Assembly (NCBI GenBank): GCA_944322695.1
Contig: CALUPQ010000054.1
Span: 1 to 32,875, forward strand
Reading direction: 5' to 3'
DNA from: an uncultured Mailhella sp.
GTDB lineage: Bacteria > Desulfobacterota > Desulfovibrionia > Desulfovibrionales > Desulfovibrionaceae
DNA: 32,875 bases
Each line of letters starts with the position of its first letter. Position 1 is the stretch's first letter. This document shows positions 23,303 to 30,982 of the stretch, piece by piece. The notes below the pieces were generated by a model. The model did not search any database and had not been told where the DNA came from. It was given only the letters and a program-made list of their open reading frames with translations. The translations under genes and the position numbers were made by a program.

Positions 23303-24298
23303 TCAGTCTCCGTTCCAGCTCCGCCACTTGTTCTGAGGCAGGTGCACGGCCACGATGCCGCCTTTTTTGAACTTTGCGGCCGCGGAGGCGGGCATTTCCG
23401 CCCACAGCCTCGTGGAATAGTCCTGCAGAAGCAGGTCCATGCGGACGACCGCTCCCAGGTAGCAGACGTCCATAATCTGCGCGGTCCACGTATGGGGCTG
23501 ACCGAGCACCAGCTCCGTGGCTTCCGTGACCACGATGTCTTCTCCGCGTATGCCGTATTCCCTGCCCTCCATGAACGAGAAGGACAGGAAGTTCATGCGG
23601 CCGATGAAGGACGCCACGAAACGGTCGGCCGGGGCTTCATAGATTTCGGCGGGAGTTCCCGTCTGGGCTATGCGGCCGTCCTTCATGATGACGATGCGGT
23701 CGGCCATGCTCATGGCTTCCTGCTGGTCGTGCGTCACCATGATGGTGGTGATGCCTATCTGGCGCTGAAGACGGCGAAGCTCTTCCGCGAGCTGCTGCCG
23801 GATGGAGGCGTCGAGGGCGGAAAAGGGCTCGTCGAGCAGCAGAATGTGCGGTTCGGGGGCAAGGGCGCGGGCGAGGGCCACGCGCTGCTGCTGTCCGCCG
23901 GAAAGCTGGTTGGGGTAGCGACCGCAAAAGTCGGCAAGGCCCACGAGTTCCAGCATTTCGCGCACCCTGTCGGCGCGCTTGCGGGCATCCCATGAGGCAA
24001 GGCCGTAGGCCACGTTCTTTTCCACCGTAAGGTTGGGAAAGAGCGCGTAGCCCTGAAAGACCACGCCGAAGCGGCGCTTTTCCGGGGGCAGAGCCGTGAT
24101 GTCTCTGCCGGAGAGCGTGATTTTTCCCTCGGAAGGATACGCGATGCCCGAGACGGCGTTCAAAAGCGTGGTCTTGCCGCAGCCGGAAGGCCCTAGAATG
24201 GCGATAAGCTCGCCTTCATCCACGGAAAACGACACATTGCGGAGCACCCGCGACGCGCCGTAGCACATGCCGAGCTGCTCTATCTCCAGAAAGGCCAT
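23303..24298 (-). CDS. ABC importer ATP-binding protein (PhnT/FbpC/PotA-like)
   Basis: This 331-residue ATPase has Walker A GPSGCGKTT (about residues 38-46), Q-loop VVFQGYALFPNLTV, signature LSGGQQQR, Walker B ILLLDEPFSALD and the switch histidine in MVTHDQQEA. A C-terminal TOBE-like part (about 235-331) contains RGEDIVV and VVRMDLLLQD, as in CysA/PotA/FbpC-type importers. The start at 24298 (MAFLEIEQLGMCYG) has GAGGGA upstream and leaves 10 bases after the binding-protein gene. It powers the fused permease encoded next. Confidence 0.93.
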   Translation of the reverse strand: MAFLEIEQLGMCYGASRVLRNVSFSVDEGELIAILGPSGCGKTTLLNAVSGIAYPSEGKITLSGRDITALPPEKRRFGVVFQGYALFPNLTVEKNVAYGLASWDARKRADRVREMLELVGLADFCGRYPNQLSGGQQQRVALARALAPEPHILLLDEPFSALDASIRQQLAEELRRLQRQIGITTIMVTHDQQEAMSMADRIVIMKDGRIAQTGTPAEIYEAPADRFVASFIGRMNFLSFSFMEGREYGIRGEDIVVTEATELVLGQPHTWTAQIMDVCYLGAVVRMDLLLQDYSTRLWAEMPASAAAKFKKGGIVAVHLPQNKWRSWNGD

Positions 24299-24308
24299 GT
24301 TGCGTCCC

Positions 24309-25301
24309 TCAGCGGGCGTAGCGGTTCCGCCACTCTTTGAGCAGACGGTCGCGGTTTTCGGCCGCCCATTGCAGGTCGTTGTCAATCATGAGCTCTTCGG
24401 CCTTCTTGGACTCGGGCGTGGTGAATTCCGGTCGTCCGGCCAGTCCGGAGAAGTCGGCCGCAATCTTTCCCACGGCTTCGGAGCAGGTCCAGTCCATGAG
24501 CTTGCGCGCGGCGTCCGCCTTATCCGTGGTTTTGATGATGGCCGTGGCTTCGGCTTCCCAGCCGAGGCCGTCTTCCATGAACACGATGTCGATGGGGGCG
24601 CGGCGCTTGAGCAGAGGTTTCATGAAGGCCGGGGAGCCTATGCCGATGGCGATTTCGCCCTGCGCGGCCATGGTGCCGGGCTTGGAGCCGGAATGGGAAA
24701 GCAGCTTGACGTTGGCCATGAGGGCGTCGGCATACGCCCAGCCCTTTTCTTCGCCCATGACCTGTATCCACGCGGCAAGATTCATGTAGCCGGTACCGGA
24801 AGAGGCCGGGTCGGGCATGGCGATGAGGCCTTTGTAGCGGGGGTCGGCAAGGTCGGCCCAGGATTTGGGGTGGGGCAGACCGAGCTTTTCCATCTCGGGC
24901 TTGTTGATGGCCATGCCGCTGGTCCATGCGTTCATGGCAACCCAGACGGGCTCCGCCGCATTGTCGCGCATTCTGGGGGAAAGTTTGTCATACCCTTCGG
25001 GCTTATAGGGAAGAAGCAGGCCTTCCTTCTGAAGCAGGAGCAGGGAGCTTGCGGCAAGACCGAAGACGGCATCGGCCTTGGGCGCGTCCTTCTCGGCGAG
25101 AAGCCGCGCCGTGATGACGCCCGTGGAGTCGCGCACCCAGGTGATGGATATGTCGGGATAGGCGGATTCGAAGCCCTTCTTGTACAGATTGAGATAGTTG
25201 GGTTCCACCGCGGTATAGACGAGAAGTTCCGTTTTGGCAGAGGCGGTATCGACGTACAGAAGCAGAGAGAGGAGCATGGCTCCGAAAACGCGCAGTTTCA
25301 T
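24309..25301 (-). CDS. ABC importer periplasmic binding protein (PhnS/FbpA-like)
   Basis: This 330-residue protein has a signal peptide (MKLRVFGAMLLSLLLYVDTASA, cut near residue 22, no lipobox). The mature part starts KTELLVYTAVEPNYLNLYKKGFESAYPDI, characteristic of the bacterial extracellular solute-binding family that includes iron(III), 2-aminoethylphosphonate and polyamine binders. Further family segments are WVRDSTGVITARLLAEKDAPKADAVFGLA, LADPRYKGLIAMPDPASSGTGY and GEIAIGIG. The FbpA tyrosine pair that binds iron is not obvious, so a phosphonate or phosphate ester is more likely than iron; this is inference. It starts 2 bases after the cytidylyltransferase stop, so the two products are likely linked. 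Confidence 0.88.
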   Translation of the reverse strand: MKLRVFGAMLLSLLLYVDTASAKTELLVYTAVEPNYLNLYKKGFESAYPDISITWVRDSTGVITARLLAEKDAPKADAVFGLAASSLLLLQKEGLLLPYKPEGYDKLSPRMRDNAAEPVWVAMNAWTSGMAINKPEMEKLGLPHPKSWADLADPRYKGLIAMPDPASSGTGYMNLAAWIQVMGEEKGWAYADALMANVKLLSHSGSKPGTMAAQGEIAIGIGSPAFMKPLLKRRAPIDIVFMEDGLGWEAEATAIIKTTDKADAARKLMDWTCSEAVGKIAADFSGLAGRPEFTTPESKKAEELMIDNDLQWAAENRDRLLKEWRNRYAR

Positions 25302-25303
25302 GA

Positions 25304-25771
25304 CTAATCCAGCCTGAAGTCGTTTTTGATGGTTTCAAACAGGGCCCGGGCCACACGGTCGGAGCCTTCCTCGGCATCCTTGCGCAGGTTGATGGAAATG
25401 AGGCTGTCGAGCACGCGTCTGCGCATGTCCGAGCTGCTCACGCCTTCGGTGCGCGGGAAGATGACCAGCTTTTCCGCGGGAATGAGATTTGAGTTGTCGC
25501 TGCCGTGAACCAGCTTGTCGATGTTGTGCTTCACGAGGAAGGCATCGTCGATGAGCCACGGGGAGGGAATGACTTCGTCCACATAGCGGATGCTTTCGAG
25601 TATTTCCTTGCGCTCCTCGAAGCTGAGCTCGGGCGTGTAGCCCTTTTTGTTCTTCACTTCCTCATCTGTGGTGAGGGCAACGATGACGGTGCCGAGCTGA
25701 CTTGCCTTTTTCAGCAGCCGCACGTGGCCGTGATGGATGAGCGTGGCGGACATATCGACAAGAATGCGCAT
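25304..25771 (-). CDS. Cytidylyltransferase of the TagD/phosphoethanolamine type
   Basis: This 155-residue soluble enzyme belongs to the HIGH-motif nucleotidyltransferases. Motifs: MRILVDMSATLIHHGHVRLL, in which His13-x-Gly15-His16 is the HxGH site; FEERKEILESIRYVDEVIP (51-69); and RTEGVSSSDMRRR (107-119), the counterpart of the RTEGIST motif in TagD. The family joins CTP to glycerol-3-phosphate, phosphoethanolamine or similar compounds, releasing pyrophosphate. The close fit to TagD favours CDP-glycerol. The N-terminus MSATLIHHGH replaces the usual FDLLHxGH, so the acceptor may differ. The start at 25771 has AAGGAGG 6 bases upstream. It heads a six-gene operon with an importer, a TagF-like transferase and the YidC-sulfatase fusion. 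Confidence 0.85.
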   Translation of the reverse strand: MRILVDMSATLIHHGHVRLLKKASQLGTVIVALTTDEEVKNKKGYTPELSFEERKEILESIRYVDEVIPSPWLIDDAFLVKHNIDKLVHGSDNSNLIPAEKLVIFPRTEGVSSSDMRRRVLDSLISINLRKDAEEGSDRVARALFETIKNDFRLD

Positions 25772-25904
25772 GGTGGCCTCCTTTTTTCAGGCTTGGTAGA
25801 AGAGGTCTTGAAAAAGTTCAGTTCGTCGCATCTCGAAAAGTGAGTACGCGGTTCCTGAAAGCTGTCGAGTCATATATCCTTCGGTCGTCATAATGCATAT
25901 TTAT

Positions 25905-25995
25905 ATTATAAAAAAAGACACTTACACGGTATACGCCGACTTTTCCCACCGGGAACGAAGTCTGATGGCGAGAGTCGCCCGATAAAAAGTGTCTT
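25905..25995 (-). promoter_or_regulatory. Leader structure and -10-like box upstream of the TagD operon
   Basis: In the minus direction AAGACACTT (25987-25995) pairs with AAGTGTCTT (25915-25923) across about 63 bases. A run of seven Ts and then TATAATATAAAT follow directly. The arm plus T-run looks like a terminator, and the TATAAT (25905-25910) like a -10 box about 135 bases before the first gene. Either reading implies control of the operon here, by a structured leader or by a promoter. No clear -35 element is visible. Confidence 0.4.
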
Positions 25996-26023
25996 CTTCC
26001 GAATGTGTCCGAGAATATTGGTG

Positions 26024-26037
26024 ACGTATCGATACGT
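26024..26037. promoter_or_regulatory. 14-bp perfect palindrome, candidate operator
   Basis: ACGTATCGATACGT is a perfect 14-bp palindrome in the AT-rich region about 250 bases upstream of the TagD-like gene. Its symmetry and position suit a dimeric regulator site. No regulator gene is adjacent. Confidence 0.35.
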
Positions 26038-27198
26038 ATCAGACAAACAGGAAAATTCCAACAAAAAAAAGACAAAACATCTCGTACTTATGTGATAACT
26101 GCGTTTTTTTATTGTTATTCTTTGCGGGGATTTTTTCTTTTTTGCCGAAGTTGCGGGCAAAGAGCCAAAGAAATCGAAAAGGCCGCATGGAACTTCTTTT
26201 AGGCATGTTTCAGAGAAGACATCCTCGGCGGAATGTCCGCCGGAAGCACGAGTCCATTCAGTCGTATGTTGACGGCATAAGCAACAAGGCATTCCGTGAG
26301 AAACTCTGCGGACTGTCCTGAACGGTGGCACTCAGAAAGGGAAGGGGGGAGGGCGTCATGACGCCGTTTGTCGCGCCGTCGGGGGCAGAAGCAAGAACAG
26401 AACGCCTGCCGCTACGGTCTGCTCCATGTCGAAAAAACGTTTTCCAGGAAGAGGCCGTCGCGCTGCTGCCGTTCCCGGTGCTGTAAGAGGCCGTGCTTTT
26501 TAGAAGGATTTTCTGAACACGCAGGGAAAATTTTTTCAGCCGTGCTCAGTCCAGTCCGGCACAGAAAGTCCGTTTGATGACAAAATGGCTCGTGGGAGCG
26601 TGAGCCGGTACAGCGGCCATATGGCACGACAATCACTGGGGCCGGATGTTCTGCCTCATTACTGCTTTTCGACGAGTTCTTCGGAGAGGCGCGGGGAAGA
26701 TGGTGAGACAGCCGGGGGATGAAAGATGGTGTGCTGCCTGACGGCTCGTCTTAAACGCAAGGCGCGGACTTTCTGTGGTGTTGATGAGAAGTCAATAGTC
26801 TGAACAGTTGCTTCCGGGTGCAGGGAAAACGTTGCGTGTGCGAGGACTATTTTGTCCGGCATGTGTGGCGGCTTATGCCGTATCGTCTGGAAGAGACCAT
26901 CTGGGCAGGGCGGAAGAATCTGCCGGAAGATGTGGGAGATGTGTGCCGTACAGGAAGGTTTTATTCAGAAGCGGCAACGCAGACGGGCGGGTAGGCGGGG
27001 AGGTCAGGCACGGTCTCCCGACCGGGATGAGGAAATCATAAAGAAGGTCTGCCCGGAATTCGCTTCATAAAGGAAACGCATGATGTGAGAAAGGAAGTTG
27101 CCGGGCGGTTCTTGTCTGAGGCAACTAGAATGACGGAATTCGATGGGCTGCGCCGGAAAAGAGTGAAACCTTCGACAGCTTTTTTAGTTAAACGAAAA

Positions 27199-27222
27199 GG
27201 GGAGAGGTTTTCTCCTCTCCCC
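27199..27222 (-). terminator. Rho-independent terminator of the porin gene
   Basis: CCTCTCCCC/GGGGAGAGG forms a 9-bp perfect stem with a 6-base loop. On the minus strand it is followed by TTTTCGTTT. It lies 43 bases after the porin stop codon. A second perfect dyad, GCGGGCT/AGCCCGC (27244-27258), sits between the stop codon and this terminator. Confidence 0.85.
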
Positions 27223-27264
27223 GTAAGGCCGATTCAATCCGGCGCGGGCTAAGCCCGCAGCGAA

Positions 27265-28608
27265 TTAGAACTGGTAGGCGAGGCTGAGCATGGCGCTCCA
27301 GCCGTTTTCGTCCCAATCCTTGTTGTTGCCAGCAAAGGTAGCATGGTCGTCCTTGTCGAAGTCGGCAATGACGTAGGCAAGTTCAAGGTTGGCGGTGAGG
27401 TTCTTGTAAATCTTGTAGGTGCTGGCGAGGTCGAATTCGACAGCGGTATCAGAGTAGGTCATGTACTGGAAGGGAGCTTCGGAAGAAGCAAAGGCAGTGT
27501 CATGGTTGGTGCCCTTGAACAGAGTCACGGTGAACTTGTGGCTCAGGTCCTCAAGGAAGGACACGTCTTCGATACCAGCCTGCACGCCCCAGGTGCCGCA
27601 GATGTTGTGCTGAGCGGCGAGGCCGTCATACAGACCGTACTGGCCGTTGTAGAGACCGTAGGTGGGATGGAAACGACCGGCATAAGTGGGAATCCAGTCC
27701 TGACGGCCGTACTGAGCGTCGCGGTCGTCACCGGAGCCGTACCAGGCACCCAGGATGGGAGTGCCATAGGCGGTCTTGTAGGAAGCCTTGGCCTGCACAT
27801 ACCAGCCGGCACGGTCGTTCATTTCGTATTCGCTGTCATAGCTGGCCACACCATAAGCACCGGACAGCTTCAGCACGAAGGGGTCGAAGTAGGTCATGGT
27901 GGAGGTCACACCAGCCCAGAAAGCATTACCGTCGGCAGTAGTAGCAGCAAGGGAACCATCGGTGGAGCCGGGAACCGGGGCACCTTCATCCAGAGCAGCG
28001 TACATGACATAGGGGGTCACGGCAAAGCCGTCAAACTTCATGGGAGCGGACACAGCGAAGAAGTCGGACTTGTCGGACAGAGAGGTGTCGTAGTATTCGC
28101 CGTCATCAACATAGTTGCCGCGCATCCAGAAGGCGTTGAGGCTCATCCAGTCGGTCACGGGAGCAGCTACAGAGATACCGTCACGGCTGGCCCAGGAATG
28201 GAAGATGGCGCTCTTACCGAAGGCGTCAGCGGGAAGGGCGATGAGCTGCTTACCCATACGAACCTTGACGTCCGTGTTGGGGACAATCCAGTCGATGTAG
28301 GCCTGACGGACGGCAACGCGGGAGTCACGACCGGTGGTATCGTAACCCCAGCTGTATTCAGAGTTATCTTCGGGAGAGATACCGGCCTGCAGCTGCAGGT
28401 AGCCGGAGAGGTTTTCATTGGCGGTGAAGGTCATGCCGATACGGACGCGCTGACCGGCAACATCGAAGTTGGAACCGGTGGCCATGCGTTCGCCGATACC
28501 GAAGGTGAACATGTATTCGCCGTCCATCTTGACGTCAACAGCAGAAGCAGGGGCAGACGCGGCAAACACCATGCCGGCAGCCAGCAGAAGCGTAGTAAGC
28601 TTTTTCAT
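27265..28608 (-). CDS. Outer-membrane porin, Desulfovibrio homotrimeric type
   Basis: This 447-residue protein has a signal peptide MKKLTTLLLAAGMVFAASAPASA and a mature part beginning VDVKMDGEYMFTFGIG. The rest is a porin barrel of alternating amphipathic strands rich in Tyr, Trp, Gly and Asp, ending LSLAYQF with the terminal phenylalanine needed for outer-membrane assembly. The N-terminus (MKKLTTLLLAAGMVFA) and overall pattern match the abundant homotrimeric porins of Desulfovibrio, which form general diffusion channels. ATG 28608 is chosen because AAGGA lies 9 bases upstream. ATG 28617 is too close to that site, and the extension to 28671 has none. It is a single-gene unit with its own terminator. 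Codon use appears uniform, as in a highly expressed gene. Confidence 0.93.
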   Translation of the reverse strand: MKKLTTLLLAAGMVFAASAPASAVDVKMDGEYMFTFGIGERMATGSNFDVAGQRVRIGMTFTANENLSGYLQLQAGISPEDNSEYSWGYDTTGRDSRVAVRQAYIDWIVPNTDVKVRMGKQLIALPADAFGKSAIFHSWASRDGISVAAPVTDWMSLNAFWMRGNYVDDGEYYDTSLSDKSDFFAVSAPMKFDGFAVTPYVMYAALDEGAPVPGSTDGSLAATTADGNAFWAGVTSTMTYFDPFVLKLSGAYGVASYDSEYEMNDRAGWYVQAKASYKTAYGTPILGAWYGSGDDRDAQYGRQDWIPTYAGRFHPTYGLYNGQYGLYDGLAAQHNICGTWGVQAGIEDVSFLEDLSHKFTVTLFKGTNHDTAFASSEAPFQYMTYSDTAVEFDLASTYKIYKNLTANLELAYVIADFDKDDHATFAGNNKDWDENGWSAMLSLAYQF

Positions 28609-28647
28609 GGTAGTCATTCCTTTGAAAAATTTGGTTGATTGACACCG

Positions 28648-28670
28648 TATGGAAAATCCCTCTTTTTCCA
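28648..28670 (-). promoter_or_regulatory. Hairpin in the porin 5' leader
   Basis: ATGGAAAA and TTTTTCCAT around TCCCTC form a stem about 40-60 bases upstream of the porin start. It may lie within the transcript leader and affect message stability. Confidence 0.35.
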
Positions 28671-28716
28671 TGAGCGGAGCTTAGAATTAACCCGTAAAAT
28701 AATCAATAAAAAAATG

Positions 28717-28774
28717 TTAACGAAATGATAATTTCAAGAAAAAAGTCAAAAAATTTTTATCATGTTTTCGTTAA
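28717..28774. promoter_or_regulatory. Large imperfect inverted repeat upstream of the porin gene
   Basis: TTAACGAAATGATAA (28717-28731) is mirrored by a segment at 28757-28774 whose complement reads TTAACGAAAACATGATAA. The two share TTAACGAAA and TGATAA with a 3-base insertion. The spacer is about 25 bases of A-rich sequence. It lies about 110-165 bases upstream of the porin start, in the probable promoter region, and could bind a regulator as a looped or paired site. Confidence 0.4.
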
Positions 28775-30076
28775 TTCAGCAGGTTGAGAAAGGAAAGAAA
28801 ATTGGGAGAGAGGATTTTTGATATTTTTTACAGAAAAGTAATTTTTTATATAACCAATGAAAATATTTTAATTTTTATAATTTCTTCATAAAGCGGGCAG
28901 AGTCTGTTTTTCAAGCGTGCGCCTGGAAAAGAACGCGTCATGAGCCGGGATACGGTAGCCCAAAAGAGACTGCCTGGAGGGAGAAAACCAAGGTTTTGAA
29001 GTCGTCCAGGGAAAAGTCCTGTTGAAAATTTTGGCTCCTTCACAGGAGGGCAACGGACCTGTATTCGGTACGTCAGCCGTCACAACCTCACAGGGGGGGG
29101 CGGCCGGTAAAGGCAGCTCTCTCCCATGTCGTTTTGGAGGAGGCTCGATGGCGGGCGCTTGCGGGGAATGTCCGTTTCCCGGCCGAGGGGAATCCCATAA
29201 AGAAGACGGGTTGAGCTGGCGAATTTCTCTTTTTAGGGGAGGGCAGGGACACAGAAAGGCGTGTCGCTCTGAAACGGTGCCGTTTTTTTTGCCAAGGAAG
29301 AGGACAGGGGACGCGCGGGCTTGTTGCCTCGATTGCCTCAGTTCGGGATGTTCAAGGCGCCGGAGGGAGACTTCCCGGCGTTCCGTTTTCTGCCGAAACT
29401 CCGGCAGGCAGGCGATGAGGCATGCGTGGGGCGGCAATGGTGGTGTGGAGCTCATGTTCCGGTCCGGCAGAGGAGGCATGTTTTTGGAGCATGATTCTGT
29501 TTCTGCCGAAATGGCGGAGACTGGCCTCCTACGTCCTGCCCCCGGCTCCTTGAAAAGCGGAGATTTTTTCCTTTCACTTCTTTACCCTATAGAACTGTTT
29601 TTACAGGGTGCTCCCGGAAAACGGCGACACCGGTTTCGCTTTCGCTCCTGTTCGACGGATATGCGTTCCGGCATGCACGGCGGGGAGGGGAGAGCGCGCT
29701 ATCCAGAAGCATCTGCGAACGAACTTCGGAAAGGGGGCTCTACGGTGTGTCCGGTGGGAGAGGGGAAGCATCCCTTTTTAATGTTAAATGCGGCCTGTAA
29801 GGAAAGTGCTGTCTGGCGCAACCTTTTCTTTTCCCTGTTTTTGCGGTAGCACAGGCGCTTGCCGGATTGTTTTTCATCGGCTTTTTCTGCTGCAGAGAGG
29901 CGGTGGAAGAAATGCCGAAGTTTGGTGCTTTCAAGACCGGGGCCGCACATGGCGCAGCACACCGAGCGATGCCTGTGGACGTGCCCACGCACCGGCATGA
30001 ATGCTGTAACCCCTCTTCCTCCAAGGAAGGGGAATTCATCCGGGATGACGCCGGATGACCGACAATGGACGGAATC
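28775..30076. other. Gene-free stretch between the porin and the AlaX-like gene
   Basis: About 1.3 kb without a supported gene. The first 120 bases are very AT-rich. After that, overlapping ORFs on both strands are Arg/Gly/Ser-rich and lack good starts; one at about 29148 has GGAGG upstream but no recognisable product. A run of eight G lies at 29093-29100. A weak hairpin with a T-run (AAACG-GTGC-CGTTT then T5) lies at 29272-29290. Confidence 0.55.
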
Positions 30077-30541
30077 ATGAGCAAAGAATATGACCCGCGC
30101 ATGCACACGGCCGAGCACGCCCTGAGCGGTGTTCTCATCCGCCGCTACGGCTGCCCCCGCTGTTTTTCCACCCACATCAACGCCAACAAGTCCAAGGTGG
30201 ATTTTCATTTCCCGCACGACTTGTCCGCCGAAGAGGTTGCTTCCATCACCGCTGAAGTGAACGAAGTGCTTGCCCGGGATTTGCCCGTGGTGGCTCGCAA
30301 CATGCCCCGTGAGGAGGCCGCGCGTCTCTTCAATCTGTCCCGCCTGCCCGAAAGCGCGGGCGATACGCTGCGCATCGTTTCCATTGGAGACCCCGATTCC
30401 CCGGAAGGATGCGTGGACAGCTGCCCCTGCATCGGCGAGCATGTATCTCATACGGCGGAGTGCGGTTCCTTCCGCTGGGTATCCCATGAGTGGAAGCCTG
30501 ATGACGGCGGCGTGCTGCGCATACGCTTCAAGTTGGATTGA
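30077..30541 (+). CDS. AlaX-like stand-alone Ala-tRNA editing domain protein
   Basis: This 154-residue protein matches the second additional domain of threonyl/alanyl-tRNA synthetases found free-standing as AlaX. Zinc ligands are visible as His10-xxx-His14 (MHTAEHALSG) and Cys118-xxx-His122 (CPCIGEHVSHTAECGSFRW). Such proteins hydrolyse Ser or Gly wrongly attached to tRNA-Ala, in the cytoplasm. The size fits the short AlaX class, with no glycine-rich linker or extra N-terminal domain. I prefer ATG 30077 (MSKEYDPRMH) with GACGGA 5 bases upstream; ATG 30065 would add four residues. It stands alone, with a terminator about 95 bases downstream. Confidence 0.85.
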   Translation: MSKEYDPRMHTAEHALSGVLIRRYGCPRCFSTHINANKSKVDFHFPHDLSAEEVASITAEVNEVLARDLPVVARNMPREEAARLFNLSRLPESAGDTLRIVSIGDPDSPEGCVDSCPCIGEHVSHTAECGSFRWVSHEWKPDDGGVLRIRFKLD

Positions 30542-30635
30542 CTAAAATCGTCCGACGCCTGCGGGCATTTTTTGTAGCGCATGAGCTTGCCGCCGGCGGA
30601 GCTGCTGCGTCCCCGATGTTGACGAGGCGTTTTTG

Positions 30636-30670
30636 AAGGAAGAGCACCGTAAAAGGTGTTCTTCCTTTTT
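30636..30670 (+). terminator. Rho-independent terminator downstream of the AlaX-like gene
   Basis: AAGGAAGAGCACC (30636-30648) pairs with GGTGTTCTTCCTT (30655-30667, with one G-T pair), a 13-bp stem with a 6-base loop. A T-run follows on the plus strand. Confidence 0.87.
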
Positions 30671-30780
30671 TAGGATGTTTCTTGAGGGGATGTGTTGGTT
30701 TGTAACGCGTTTTATTACAATGTGTTATGTTATTTTCTATTTAAAAATTCCCGAGGAAGGAAATTTTTTTGAAATTTAAG

Positions 30781-30809
30781 TTGACAATGAAATTCGTTTT
30801 CATTAGTGT
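30781..30809 (+). promoter_or_regulatory. Sigma-70 promoter overlapped by a Fur-like box
   Basis: TTGACA (30781-30786) is a perfect -35 hexamer. Exactly 17 bases later TAGTGT (30804-30809) could be a weak -10. Between them lies AATGAAATTCGTTTTCATT (30786-30804), a symmetric 19-bp site with 7-base arms that resembles a Fur box. A Fur site between -35 and -10 is the classic arrangement. The first plus-strand gene downstream is flavodoxin, about 1 kb away. Confidence 0.55.
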
Positions 30810-30982
30810 TCTTTTCAACGGGGATGTGAAAGAGCCGGAACACGGCAGAGCGTTCCCGGGAGCCGTATTTTCGGCGGTAAGAGAATGGGTTCCACCGTCC
30901 GCCGGAGCGGTTCGTTCCTTGAAAAATGAAGAGAGTTCGCAACGACCGATTCAGGGCAAGAGTATTGACCTCCCCCCCCCCA

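Larger units (their letters stand above)
25772..27198. other. Gene-free AT-rich leader and intergenic region upstream of the TagD operon
   Basis: About 1.4 kb separate the operon start from the porin terminator. The part nearest the operon (25800-26160) is AT-rich, unlike the GC-rich coding sequence. It contains a TATAAT-like box, a distal inverted repeat and a 14-bp palindrome (listed separately). From 26160 to 27190 I see short ORFs on both strands with no supported starts and no recognisable product. Confidence 0.6.

Noticed and set aside
18657..23336. A 1559-codon open frame on the plus strand
   Set aside because: It is exactly antisense to the ABC permease, TagF-like and YidC-sulfatase genes. 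Its product is a His/Glu/Gly/Val-rich mixture with no domains, as expected from the mirrored third-codon bias of GC-rich genes.
25818..26075. An 85-codon minus-strand ORF upstream of the TagD operon
   Set aside because: No ribosome-binding site, no recognisable domain, and it covers the palindrome and T-run that look like control elements.
26487..26506. Near match to the end of the TonB receptor gene (CCGTGCTTTTTAGAAGG versus CCGTGCTTTTAGAAGG at 2039-2054)
   Set aside because: Reading upstream on the minus strand meets a stop within about a dozen codons and no barrel-like sequence, so this is not a second receptor remnant.
27343..28638. A 431-codon plus-strand frame
   Set aside because: Antisense to the porin; Gly/Val/His-rich with no domain.
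29022..29849. A 275-codon plus-strand ORF
   Set aside because: Arg/Gly/Ser/Cys-rich, no supported start, no motif, and it runs through a G8 tract; judged chance.
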